DNA of 64,000 nucleotides, taken from assembly GCA_024195265.1 (NCBI GenBank), contig JAJLRJ010000001.1, positions 52,232,672 through 52,296,671 on the forward strand, read 5' to 3'. The notes beneath the pieces are model-generated. The model worked only from the letters and a program-made list of their open reading frames with translations. It did not search any database and was not told where the DNA came from. Origin of the DNA: Dendrophyllia cribrosa. Taxonomy: Eukaryota; Cnidaria; Anthozoa; Scleractinia; Dendrophylliidae. Below are positions 1 through 10,440 of this stretch, piece after piece (positions within the stretch are counted from its first letter, which is position 1; every line of letters starts with the position of its first letter). The position numbers and the translations under genes are program-made.

Positions 1-482
1 TGGATTTTGTACTGTAATAGAATTGATTCTTGTTGAGAATTTGTTACTGATATCACTGTGCATAAAGACTCAAATGCAGTACAACAATGAGTTCGCTATT
101 TAAGTTGAATAAAATACAATTACATGAACTTTGCAAATAATTATTGTTTCTTTTTTTTTAGAATTTACAATACTTGAATCATCACAAAATAGAAAATTTA
201 AACCCAGAAATAGGAATCTGTTCTCATTTCTCTCAGGTCTAGCAAAACGTCAGCTGGTTTAGATTGTTATGTAGATTCTTACACATTATATGTAATGTGT
301 GTGGCCCCTTACTTTTATTACATGAACATTATAAAACCTGTTATAAATTTATTCTTAACAAACACAGTCAACTAGATATTATAGTCACAAAAAAATCAAA
401 TCATTTTAGTCAGTAAAAAGCCTGATTTTATTTGCAGGTTTAACTGTCTTATAAATCCAAATGAGAACCTATTTGAAGTGTT

Positions 483-1040
483 AAAGGGCACTGTCTCGGC
501 TGATATATTGTGTTTTCGTGATTATGGCCAGGGGCTTGCTTTAAGCTTACTCTATTATCTTAAAGGAACACTGTCCCGGCTGATATATCGTGTATTCATG
601 ATTATGGCCAGGGGCTTGCTTTAAGCTTACTCTATTATCTTAAAGGAACACTGTCCTGGCTGATATATTGTGTTTTCGTGATTACGGCCAGGGGCTTGCT
701 TTAAGCTTACTTTATTATCTTGAAATTGGAAGAACCATCGCCAAAAGTGATAGAAGCAAAGAAATATGAACTAAACAGACAAAACAATGCCTAGAAAAGT
801 CAAAATTTCACAAAAATGGGAAGTTTGATTTCTTGACTGCCTGTCAATAAATCAAATTTCATGAACTGTAATCCACTTCAATCCTTGCAATCCTGCACTT
901 TATCTCCAAACTACTGCTTTTGTTTTGCTCTATAGAATATTTTTATCCCACTAAGTTGTATAGTTGGTTGCATTCTGCGATATAACATAGAAATAGAAAT
1001 AAGCTAAGCAAAATTTTGCTATTTTGGCGGGACAGTGCCT
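483..1040. mobile_element. MITE-like element with three 80-bp tandem units at one end
   Basis: Units begin at 483, 562 and 642 with AAAGGRCACTGTCYCGGC and end TTATTATCTT. An inverted version of the start (GGCGGGACAGTGCCT) occurs near 1,026-1,040. The terminus resembles the TTAA-flanked GGGACACTGTCAC family at 33.1, 57.5 and 58.0 kb. Confidence 0.45.
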
Positions 1041-1170
1041 GAAACTGGAACAAGTTTTTATATACTGGTAGTCTTACTGCCAAATTTTAGCATACCGGAG
1101 GATTTTTTATTGTAGTGCAATTCAACTGAAAAGTAATGAACAAAACGTAATTAATCAACAGTGTGCTTAC

Positions 1171-1190
1171 CCTTTACTTTTGGGTGTATC
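1171..1190 (-). CDS. Second locus, candidate 20-nt micro-exon
   Basis: Acceptor TTTATTGCAG, donor GTAAGC, exon GATACACCCAAAAGTAAAGG. Read in phase 0 it gives DTPKSK plus two bases. The large gene has a 29-nt micro-exon at the same place, also leaving two bases. Phase and position agree; the length is too short to be sure. Any later exons are beyond base 1. Confidence 0.45.
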
Positions 1191-1382
1191 CTGCAATAAA
1201 GAAAAAAAAAAGAAAAATTTTAGTTTAATCACCTGTTATACTCATTTTAAACTAAAACCCTCTATCAGATTACAGTGTATGTTACCCTCAAATTCTACTG
1301 TACATCATCAGTGGTGACTAAAAGTGAACATGCGGCAGGAAAAACTGATGTATTATCAATCATGTGATTGGACACCAAACAG

Positions 1383-2733
1383 TTAACCCTTTCCCTCCCA
1401 GAGTCAATTATGGAGACATGTAATGTAGTTCTAACTTTTGAGCCTGTCGACAAAATCCTATGCAGGGATTCTGACAGGGTGCGGGGAAAAAACTAAAATT
1501 GTGCGGGAAATAACGTCGATTGTGCGGGAAATTGTGCGGGATTGCGCAATCCTGTAACCAACCAAATATTCAATCACCAGTGTTCTAGCCAGGCCAGAAA
1601 AATATGTCAGGGAGGAAATTCTGCATAAATGAAAAATACAAATAGATGTTTTATTTTGGGGATTAAAATGTACCCAGCAATCGCCAATTTGCGGCTGTTT
1701 TTCTTCACCAAAGTTTATTTGTCTCAACAAAATCACATTGTGTGACACGATGAACTCGATCGGGTAAAACCGAAATACCACATTTAAATGAAATGTTTCC
1801 GATCTGTTGCGAGTTCCTTTATGAAAAATCCGTACATTTTATGTAGTTTGAATAATTTCCATTAAAGTTCACACAATTTCTTCGAAAGTTTGCCGCAAAA
1901 ACACAACCTCGAGATGTATGCAAATTGCGTGCTAAATGTAATTTAATAGCATGGTTGTTTTGCATTTTCCTGAATGAAAATGTCTTTCACTTGATTGAAA
2001 AAATCAAATCCAGTATTCTGATCAGAACTTAATAATTTTCTCCTATCAATCCGAAGTTCCAGCGCTTTAATAGTTTGTTTGTCGATTCGCAAACTTGATA
2101 AGTTCTTTGCGAAAATAATTCAGACAGAGTGACATTCATTTCGGCATGACCGGGTACATTTCTTCGGTGTTTCTTCTTCGGTCCCCGACATATTAAACTG
2201 AAAGAGGAAGCGAAAGCGCTCGAAAAAATAACAACAGGCTGCTAAGAAAAACGACAACTAAAAAGCTACGCAAAAAAATCTGTAGGAAGTCGGAAAGAAG
2301 TAAAACTGAGACTAGTTCCCAGGACGGCGAAGAGAACACCTTGTTGTTTTTATATCGATCCTCTCGAGCTGTTCGAGGAAAGCGAGAGTTTTCTCGATTG
2401 TTTGGAAGGAAAATGGGCTGAAAATAGCCTAAAATGTTTCTCGAAATCTTGGTTATCAATAGAAATACCTGATTTAATTAAAATTTTAATCAAATATTTT
2501 CAGTATTGTGCGGGATTGTGCGGATTTTTAGGAATTGTGCGGATTTGACCGAAATGTGCGGTCCCGCACCCACGCATCCTGTCAGAATCCCTGCCTATGG
2601 TATGACCATTCAAATGAAACCTCTTTGGCAGGACTTTTGCACGGTAGCATTTGTTTTGCAATATTTTATGAAATGAAATTTGGGATTTTTCTTGAATTTT
2701 GATTTTTGGCACTCTTTAGAAGTGAATTGTTAA
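1383..2733. mobile_element. TTAA-flanked MITE (CCCTTTC.CTCCCAGAG family), interrupted
   Basis: Starts TTAACCCTTTCCCTCCCAGAG and ends with a degraded inverse copy at TTAA 2,730. Split by the hAT-like element at 1,463-2,593. TTAA duplication with a CCCT start is the piggyBac pattern. Relatives in this window lie at 8.6, 17.1, 27.6 and 33.8 kb. Confidence 0.7.
1463..2593. mobile_element. 1.1-kb nonautonomous DNA transposon, hAT-like, copy 1
   Basis: Terminal inverted repeats CAGGGATTCTGACAGGGTGC and the inverse ending CAGAATCCCTG, with 6-bp target duplication CCTATG on both sides. Many GTGCGGGA motifs lie near each end. No intact transposase. A second copy sits at 53,141-54,263. Confidence 0.8.
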
Positions 2734-2845
2734 AGCTTGACTATGCATTACTCTAACTTCACACTTGTATAACTGTCAACCTGAAATGAGTTGAATTACA
2801 GATACATTGCATTCATTTGAACTCAAAAAGTCATGTTAGTCCTCA

Positions 2846-2945
2846 GTTAGTAGTTCTGACGAAGGGATAGCACTCGAAACGTCAGCTTTTAAAATATTTT
2901 CACAGTGGCCAATTTACCTTATCAACTCAGTTGAAAAAACACATT
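2846..2945 (+). mobile_element. Possible Penelope-like retroelement 3' fragment
   Basis: Contains TGACGAAGGGATAGCACTCG followed by AAACGTCAGCTTT and a run reaching CTTATCAACTCAGTT, a tail I associate with Penelope-like elements in cnidarians. No coding sequence attached. Confidence 0.35.
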
Positions 2946-4910
2946 TTCATTTTAGCACAATTTCATTCTGACAAATACCCGCAATATCAAAGAACTCAAT
3001 TCATGAAGCAGGCTGTCAAACTTCAAATGGTTGCCAACCAATACTACCATGTTTAATACCAAATTAGGTCTTGCTTTTACCTGACGTGATCATGCTCACA
3101 ATTGACCAGTGTGGATTTGCTAAATCCTATCTTAAGCTCATGCTACCTTGAACATATTTTCTTTTCGACTGTGATTTTAGTGTATATAAGTATTAATAGC
3201 ATCCTTGTACATCAACATTATTTTGGCTTGGAGACAAAACTAGAGAATTGAAACAACTTTTATTGTGCTTTACTTTGACCTGAAAAAATAAATTGTCAGT
3301 CACATCTATCTAAAAGATTTTGTTGATCTGTGGTTGAATGCATACTGTACTAACAATCTAAACTTGTGGATTCATGTTACTAATTTTCTTCCTTGCTTTC
3401 TTCTTTACTGTTAATGACGGCTTTTAAAAGCATTAATGCTGACATAAGATTATCTGCGAAGGGTCAAAAGTTAAAAGCGGAAAAAGGGGTTATTATGTTG
3501 AAAATATTTTCTTATGGCATTAATACCATAACAAAATTTATCAAGCACAAACGAAATGTAAAAAATTGCACAAAGTTTGTATGCAACAACAAAAATGAAG
3601 AAAACAGTGGAATTAGTTTCGAGTAGAGCTTTTCAGTTTTATTTTCATTATATCATACATGTACAAAACATGTATACAATTCTAATTTGAATAATCTTGC
3701 CAGACATAAAAAATGACATCAATTCTACTACAATTCTCAAATGATTTTGCCTTTAAAAGTAGTTGTTTAGATGTAACCATTCTTACTTAAGATTATTATT
3801 CGACTAGTTCCCAAATAAGGTAATCCACGAGGACTTTCTATGAGCAAATGTTACTAATCTGGTAAAACTTAAGCTATAAAAACAAGGATTGAAAGAGACA
3901 CTGTCTGTTAACCTCTCCTGTAACAGACATCCAAACTACAGTAATGGAATAAAGGCTTTAGAAACCATAAAATGGAACAATAGACCTAATTAAGATGAAT
4001 CCAAAAACTATATATCTGCAATCAACAGAGTACACAAAACTATCAGAGGAAGTGTGTAAAGTTTTAAGTTTCTTCCACACAAAAACAAGGCAAAATAAGT
4101 CTAAAAGAGAACTTACAGCAGGGAACAGGAATTCAACTAAAAAAGTGAAAATGACAACAAAACTAATGACATTGAGGGCTGAAAAAAAGTCATGTTTACC
4201 ATTCTTTACAAAACAACCACGACTTCTGTTTAAGACTTCAGTTCCTAAGCTCGAGGAAAGCTCAAGACCAGTGTAAGTGGCAAAAAACACTGCAAACAAC
4301 TCCTAAAAATTGGCCTTTTGAACAAAGGAGTGCTTGATGGACCTTTTTAGCTAGAGATATATGATAGTTTCAGAGAATACCCAATTAAATTCACATAAGG
4401 AACAGTTAAATAACCTTGTTATCTCTTGTCATCTGGCAGATACTATCATGTTTCTTTAGCATATGCATTTCAACTTTAGTACAGCAACACTTTGTCTTAC
4501 ATCAGTTCAAAAAGCAAGCACAAAAATTTGTTGGTAAATGTTTTAATTAATTTGTTGAAAAACAATTCCTGTAATTAAATAATATTAAACTGCTATAAAA
4601 CAAGCCTTTGTTGTCTAAAACAACTTGTCTGGTAGCAAGCCCCAATACCAACACAGACTTTTCAAGGGTGTTTAAATGCCCCATTTTAGGCACACTAAGA
4701 ATTTCACCAAATACAGGCATCACAAAACTTGATCCCTACAGTTCATACAGCCTTGACAAGGGAATCAAAACTAACATTTCTGTCTTTTTAAACTAACTTT
4801 TCTATATAAACATGGCATGTAGGTGGAAAAAACCCAAAATACACATAACAGTATAAGACACCTCGACTTATTTACTCCATAAAACAACAACAGATTTTTA
4901 CTTAGCATAC

Positions 4911-4994
4911 CTCGCTTTGACCTTCGTCGTCTTTCGCTTGTTCGTTTTGTTGTGTGTTCGCTTTCACTTGCTTCGACTCATCGTCTTCTTCACT
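4911..4994 (-). CDS. Second locus, exon 2: acidic segment
   Basis: 84 nt, 28 codons, phase 0 both ends; acceptor GTTTCAG, donor GTATGC. Encodes SEEDDESKQVKANTQQNEQA KDDEGQSE. It is the counterpart of the [20 protein letters not shown] exon of the large gene (27,898-28,026): same phase, same acidic start, same Asn-rich middle, same place just after the phosphosite exon. It lacks the RRRSQ end. Confidence 0.82.
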
Positions 4995-6242
4995 CTGAAA
5001 CACAAAATTCACGTTTCCAACACAAGTTAGTAATCAACAGCTTAATATATTAAACGTGAAAGAAGGCTAAACGATATTGTACCGTATCACTGAACTAAGG
5101 CATTTCTGGGATCAATATAATCTCATTGAGTTAATAATGAGAAAGAAAGCGAAGCGAACTTTCTGGTAGTCTGGTGTGTGAGCCAAAATCGAGAACGACA
5201 CTAAAAAAACTACGAATTGTCATTGAAATAAAAAAAACTACGGCACAAAATAAAATCCATCACACATGTTTACACTAAAAGGACCTATCTGTCTAGTGAA
5301 CGGAGCATATTGTGAACACTTAGCATTACTTTTAGAGAAACTTCAATTACTACATGTGAAACGATCGACTATTTTTTTGTCTGAATTACATTTTCAAATC
5401 GAAGGCTTGATCTTCAATACGACAGAATCAAGCACTGTGTAACCTTACAAAGATTCGTCTGCACTGTTCAGAATAAATTAGATTAATATCATTCAAACGC
5501 TTTGATTCGTCGTGAAGACCCAAAGAATATTCACAGTTTAGACATTTTTTAGAAAGCTCGTCTCTTTGTAGAAACGATTGATATTTAAGTCAAATTTCAC
5601 GAGATTTGTATTACTTATTTCAAATGCCGAATGTACAAAACAAATTTTGACTCTGTAGGTAGATGGCGATTACCAAAGCGATTACAGCAACATGTACACA
5701 AATATTCTAACACTTTTTCGTTTCATGACAATGGCAATTATAAGAATCGACGAAGAAATTTGCCACCATCTGTTAAATTGTCGTAAACTTATTAATTTCC
5801 ACTTTTCTTTAAAAAGCACTAGAGCTGGATTGATTTTAATTTATTGTTTAGATTTGCCGATGGCGATTTGCAAATAGAATTAAACATTTAACAAAATTCA
5901 CTCATCTACAAAATGTCAATTTCAAATAGTCTAAACTGATGGTCGGGACAATAATCTCCGGCGGTGATCAAAGAAATTCAAACAGAACATTTCTCTCTTG
6001 AATGGCAGATGATTTCGTTCAAGAATAATAGTTCTATAACTGCAGAATCTCGTGTATTTTTCGTGTGAAAGGCCACATAGTAAAGTACATTGTTCGTGAC
6101 GCCGAAATCCTATATCTATCAGAACCGTACGAACAAATGTCGCCGACACATTTACCTAACTGTTCTCTAAGGCTACGATACCTCGAAAAGGAAACACAAT
6201 GATTAACAGACGTTAAGTACAAATCATTTAAGAGTTACTTAC

Positions 6243-6689
6243 ATCCCCATCTGCACCGCCGGGCATAATAACAACTCCTGTTGACCGACGTTTCTCTCTC
6301 AAATGTCTCTTCTGCTGCCGTTTGTGCGCGCTGTTTTCGCTTTTTCTATCTTTCTTGAGACTTTTCTTCGGCGATGTTTCTTCCGTTGCTGCTGTTGCCC
6401 CTTCTACGGATGCCTCGTCGTTGGCATGTGTTTCTACGTCTTCTTTAGCTTTCCGCCTATCTTTTCTGTCTCGTCTCTCAGCTACTCGATCGCCACTGCC
6501 AGCGAGGTCATTTGCAACTCCACTGTCGTCCAAACCTGGATTGTTGCGTTCCTTCGCAGGCGATGGAGTTCCGTCCACGCCATCGCCATAACGATTAGCT
6601 CTTTCTCTTTGCCTTCTTTCATTCCTATCTCGCTTGTATTTTGTCTTGTGAGTTTCAGTGGGAAAACTCTCATCGGAGACGTCCGCCAT
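6243..6689 (-). CDS. Second locus, first exon: MYPT-like protein with the REKRRSTGV phosphosite
   Basis: ATG at 6,689 in good context (GTAATGG), in-frame TAA 18 codons upstream, 149 codons, donor GTAAGT in phase 0. Starts MADVSDESFPTETHKTKYKR. The protein is hydrophilic and rich in Arg, Lys, Asp and Glu, with no ankyrins, signal peptide or membrane segment. It ends KRHLREKRRSTGVVIMPGGA. REKRRSTGV is identical to the motif around human MYPT1 Thr853, where Rho kinase phosphorylates to inhibit or redirect the phosphatase. It lies 19.6 kb downstream of the stop of the large MYPT gene, same strand, with its own start, so it is a separate gene or a partial duplicate. Its C-terminus is past the left edge. 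Confidence 0.82.
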
Positions 6690-6800
6690 TACTATGACAA
6701 GGGAAGCCGTGCTAAGCGATAGCTCAACTTCCTGCGATGGTTATTTGGCGAAGAAACCCCTCGTTTGTGCCCGTTATGTCATTAGGCAACGCAGAAATAC
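6690..6800 (-). promoter_or_regulatory. Presumed promoter region of the second MYPT-like locus
   Basis: Immediately upstream of the ATG; contains an ETS-like core (CAGGAAGT on the minus strand, 6,727-6,734). A small plus-strand ORF starts 440 bp away, so it may be bidirectional. No TATA box seen. Confidence 0.35.
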
Positions 6801-7128
6801 CTCAACTTAGGGCTGCAAGCTTCTCCGTTTTAGTTTGGTGAGTTTCTGTGGAGGAATTTAGGTTACAATGGGGTAAAAATTCTTGAAAACAACCCAAGCA
6901 AGCAGCCAGCGTGCATCAAAATTACCCAGAATTTTGTGATTTGGATGCAGCGGACATGCGCAGAGCGATCGGGGCCCAATTCCACCCGCGAGCTGTGATT
7001 GGTTGATCCGGAAGACAATATAGCCGTATAAACCTCACCAACTGACACACCAAGCATGTAATTGGAGTCCGAGTGGAAATCAAATTCCACTAATAAACAG
7101 ATTTCAATCGGTCCATACGTCAATCACG

Positions 7129-7296
7129 ATGCATACTCTTGGAAATGCCCAAGATATTTTCCCATTACTAGGCATATCGGAACAGCAGCTACGTAAAATA
7201 AGACGAAAGGGGCGAATCGGAAACCGTTTAGCTGCTCCAAACGAGAATGTCATGGTTTATGATTTCCTAAGAATGCAGCGAAGCATATCGGAGTGA
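7129..7296 (+). CDS. Small ORF, unknown, divergent from the second MYPT-like gene
   Basis: 55 codons from ATG at 7,129 to TGA: MHTLGNAQDIFPLLGISEQQ ... FLRMQRSISE. I do not recognise it. Composition is protein-like (basic middle IRRKGRIGNRLAAPNENV) and free of repeat signatures. A good donor (GTGAGC) overlaps its stop at 7,293, so it could be the first coding exon of a plus-strand gene sharing the promoter with the minus-strand gene. No second exon was identified. Confidence 0.3.
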   Translation: MHTLGNAQDIFPLLGISEQQLRKIRRKGRIGNRLAAPNENVMVYDFLRMQRSISE

Positions 7297-7999
7297 GCCC
7301 GGATGGCAGTAATTGAATTTGATCCTTTTTGTTTACTTTGAATATAAATCTACTGCTGACATTTGTCTTGATAGTATTGTTATTTCCACTGTTATAATTT
7401 ACACTTGGAAAAATCGATTTCTGATTTCCGATCGAGTTAAAAATGTTATCAGCCGATCAGTGCAGGGTTAGGGGAACCAGATGTCTTGATAAAAGAAAAA
7501 AATAAAATACACTAAAAAATTATTTTGAAAAGCTCTCTATCTCTGTGTGTTGGACAAGATGAGGACTGAATCAAAATCACAGACAACTCGTAAATAAACC
7601 TTCAAATGTAGACAATTACGACAGACAAAATGATAGACATGGAAGTTTTTTTTAATATTAACATTGTTAAATTTGCTGACATGCCACTTTTGGAATTGTC
7701 TAAGGTGTCACTAAGGTCGAAGTCGTTGATTCGACAGGCATTTAAGACTGCAGCCACGTTTAACCAGGGATACCTAACGAGGAATGTTTAGCAAAACCTT
7801 GGCCGTAATGGCCTCCTTGTGATTTTTTCATATCATTTTATTAGTGCCTTTAAAGGAAACTATACGAAAAGATGATGCTATGATATTTGACCTTTTCGGT
7901 GCATGATAGCCGGCTGAATTGAATATTTCAGTAGAATATTACTAGCTGCTTCTTACCGAAAATCCTAGCTGGTCTTATTTCGTACCCAAGACGACATTA

Positions 8000-8089
8000 G
8001 GGGACTTTAGATCGCACGACGAATACGAGATTGAGTACGAGTACGTACTCGTACTCAATCTCGTACTCGTCGTCCGATCTAAAGTCCCC
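8000..8089. repeat. Near-perfect 45-bp-arm hairpin (foldback element)
   Basis: GGGGACTTTAGATCGCACGA ... ends with its inverse; the centre is a GAGTACGTACTC self-complementary core. Almost no loop. Reads as a foldback MITE. Confidence 0.75.
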
Positions 8090-8554
8090 AGTATTTTTTA
8101 TACCTCCGATAACAAAAGACGTTAAATTTTCCGACCAGCGTTACGAAAGTTTAAGGCTAAAGAAAACTCCAGTTTGTAGCGGTCTACTAAATTACGAATT
8201 CTTAAGTTGACTGAGGCCTTCAGAACGGCATTACTTTTTTTCCACAAGGCATTATACATTAGATACATACCTATCATTTATTAATTATAATTTTCTAATG
8301 TTTTCCCCTCGATAAAAAAAAACGTTTCAACTAAAAACATAAAATTCGAAGTCTCTGCTAAAATTGGCCATTTTTCAACACAACTGAAAAATTTAGCTCA
8401 TCATTAAGGTTAATCATGATAATTGATTTGTCTGACTTTTTTTTTAAGATTTCCCGTTCAGTTACGCTTGCTATCTCCATGGTTTGCATTCCACGCGCGA
8501 CGAGCTTGAAATGTCCAAGGTTTGACACTCATGGCCAATTCCCTTTACACTCAG

Positions 8555-8868
8555 TTAACCCTTAAACACCCAAGAATGCCAAATATCAAAGCAGTTCAAT
8601 AATAACCCCAATTTTATTTTGTAAAATATTGCGGAGAAACAAATGGTACCATGCAAAAGTACTGCTGAAGAGGTTTTATTTGAATGGTCACACCATAGGG
8701 TTTTATCAACAGACTCAAAAGTTAGAACAAGTGATACCATGCAAAAGTACTGCTGAAGACAGAAGAGGTTTAATTTAAATGGTCACATCATAGGATTTCA
8801 TCCACTCAAAAGTTAGAACTATTAATACTACACATCTCCATATTTGACACTGGGAGTGAAAGGATTAA
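8555..8868. mobile_element. TTAA-flanked MITE, piggyBac-like family
   Basis: Starts TTAACCCTTAAACACCCAAG, ends GGGAGTGAAAGGATTAA. Contains an internal duplication of CATGCAAAAGTACTGCTGAA. Same family as 1.4, 17.1, 27.6 and 33.8 kb. Confidence 0.65.
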
Positions 8869-8960
8869 AAATTACTTTTTGCCACTATTTCATCCAAGCT
8901 TGAACTGTACTAGTTCACAGCCACGGATAGTCAACATTCGTAGTTTCAGTTGGTCACTAA

Positions 8961-9388
8961 CCCGGGGGGGGGGTACTCAACAAAGTTTTGTACGGGGATG
9001 CTCCGCCCCGAGGTCCAAACCCTTACCCTTTCATATACCGTTTTTGACAGAAAAGGTACCCCTTTCATATACCTTTCATTGAAAATGGTACCCCTTTCAT
9101 ATGCCTTTTATTGAAAATGGTACCCCTTTCATATAGCCTTTACGTGCGTCTGTTTGATATATTTTGAAAGGCCGTTTTTATAATACTTAAATCGCAGTTT
9201 TCCCTACCTTTTTTATGCTTCAACTCGTGTTTTCGCTACCATTTCTTATTCTTTGTGAAATCCCTACCCTTTCACATACTTCAACTCGTGAAATCCCTAC
9301 CCTTTCATATACCGCCAGCCTCAAAAAGGTACCCCTTTCGGGCGGGGCATCCCCGTATAGCCCATTATAGGAAGTACCCCCCCGGGGG
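8961..9388. mobile_element. CCCGGGGG-ended repeat element A
   Basis: Opens CCCGGGGGGGGGGTACTCAA and closes GGAAGTACCCCCCCGGGGG. Inside, the phrase GGTACCCCTTTCATATA is repeated in diverged form many times. Sits in front of an AGTC-type microsatellite. Confidence 0.55.
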
Positions 9389-9394
9389 TCACTA

Positions 9395-9670
9395 ACTCAA
9401 CTCAGGACCATGTAGTCAGTCACTTAGTCACGCAAACAGCTAGTGGACAATCAGCCAGACATGACAGTCTCTCACACAGTCACTCACACCGTTCTAATTC
9501 AGCCGGCTAGTTTGTAGGTTAGTTGCTTTCAGTGAGTCAGGCAGTCAGTCGCTTTATCAGTCAGCAAGTCAGTCACTCAGTGAGACATTCAGTCAGTAGG
9601 CCTCTCACACCGTCACTCAGTCCGGTCACATCGTAACTTTGTCAGTCAGTCAGTCAGTCAGCCCGTCAGC
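9395..9670 (+). repeat. Imperfect (AGTC)n microsatellite, left part
   Basis: Diverged CAGTCAGTCACTCAGT repeats. The same tract resumes at 10,083 on the far side of element B, so it was one array before insertion. Confidence 0.7.
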
Positions 9671-10045
9671 CCGGGGGAGTACTTCCTTATATACGCTATA
9701 TAGGTATGTGCCGCCCGATATATAGGGTAGGGTTTTTTAGGTGCTCAGTCCTTAAACAGGGTATCCTTTTTGGTATTTTTGGTATTGTAATCCTTAGATA
9801 TTCCTTAGATATGGTCACTAAATTGCAGTATCCACCCCAACGCGCAAAACGAAAAAGAGATGGTCTGTTAAAACTGTACTACACGCCTGTCACGACCTAT
9901 CAGTTACACAATTATGAGTTATCTTTTTTCCTTTAAATAGGGTGCCATTTCTTGGTTTTGGGCCCTAAAAAGGGTATCAAATCTCGATGGTCAGGGTTTG
10001 AGAACCTTTGGGGCACACACCAATCCTAAATTGTCGGGAGTACCC

Positions 10046-10081
<36 letters not shown>

Positions 10082-10082
10082 G
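9670..10082. mobile_element. CCCGGGGG-ended repeat element B
   Basis: Opens CCCGGGGGAGTACTTCCTTA and ends GGGAGTACCCACC followed by a run of about 33 C and GGG. Inverted ends; shares terminal GGGAGTACTY with element A but a different middle. No ORF of note. Confidence 0.55.
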
Positions 10083-10200
10083 TGAGTCAGGCGGTCAGGC
10101 AGTCAGTCGCTTCATCAGTCAGTCAGTCAGTTAGTCAGTCAGTAGGCCTCAAACACCGTCACTCTGTCAGACAGTCAGACAGTGCTATTCGCCGGTCAAT
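10083..10200 (+). repeat. Imperfect (AGTC)n microsatellite, right part
   Basis: Continues the AGTC-type repeat seen before element B (TCAGTCAGTCAGTCAGTTAG). Confidence 0.65.
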
Positions 10201-10269
10201 TAGTTAGTTCTTCAACTCTTTGGTTCTAGTTAGAGTTAGTTCTTTTCATGCTGATATACACGTTTAAGG

Positions 10270-10440
10270 CCATTCTTATCTGGCAATTCTGAAATAGTTT
10301 AAATAACTACAAGAACGCCCAGAAAAATTTAAGGCTTCAACAGGATTCGAACCCGTGACCTCTGAGGTTTCTATCGATTAGACTAAGCCGGAGAAAACAG
10401 GCGTCTTTTCAAGTGCGGCCAAGCTGCGTACCCTGGCAAA
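10270..10440 (-). mobile_element. tRNA-derived SINE, minus strand
   Basis: Minus strand has a polymerase III A box (TAGTCTAATCG) and B box (GGTTCGAATCC) spaced as in a tRNA, followed by a non-tRNA body (TTCTTGTAGTTATTTAAAC). Not a working tRNA gene: no clean acceptor stem. Confidence 0.6.

Noticed and set aside
4117..4136. Another 20-nt minus-strand exon candidate with good splice signals (TTTTTTAG, GTAAGT)
   Set aside because: Its sequence (L N S C S L) has no likeness to the MYPT micro-exons, whereas the 1,171-1,190 candidate fits both phase and content.
6303..6722. 139-codon plus-strand frame with hydrophobic segments
   Set aside because: Antisense of the second-locus first exon. The minus frame carries the recognisable REKRRSTGV motif.
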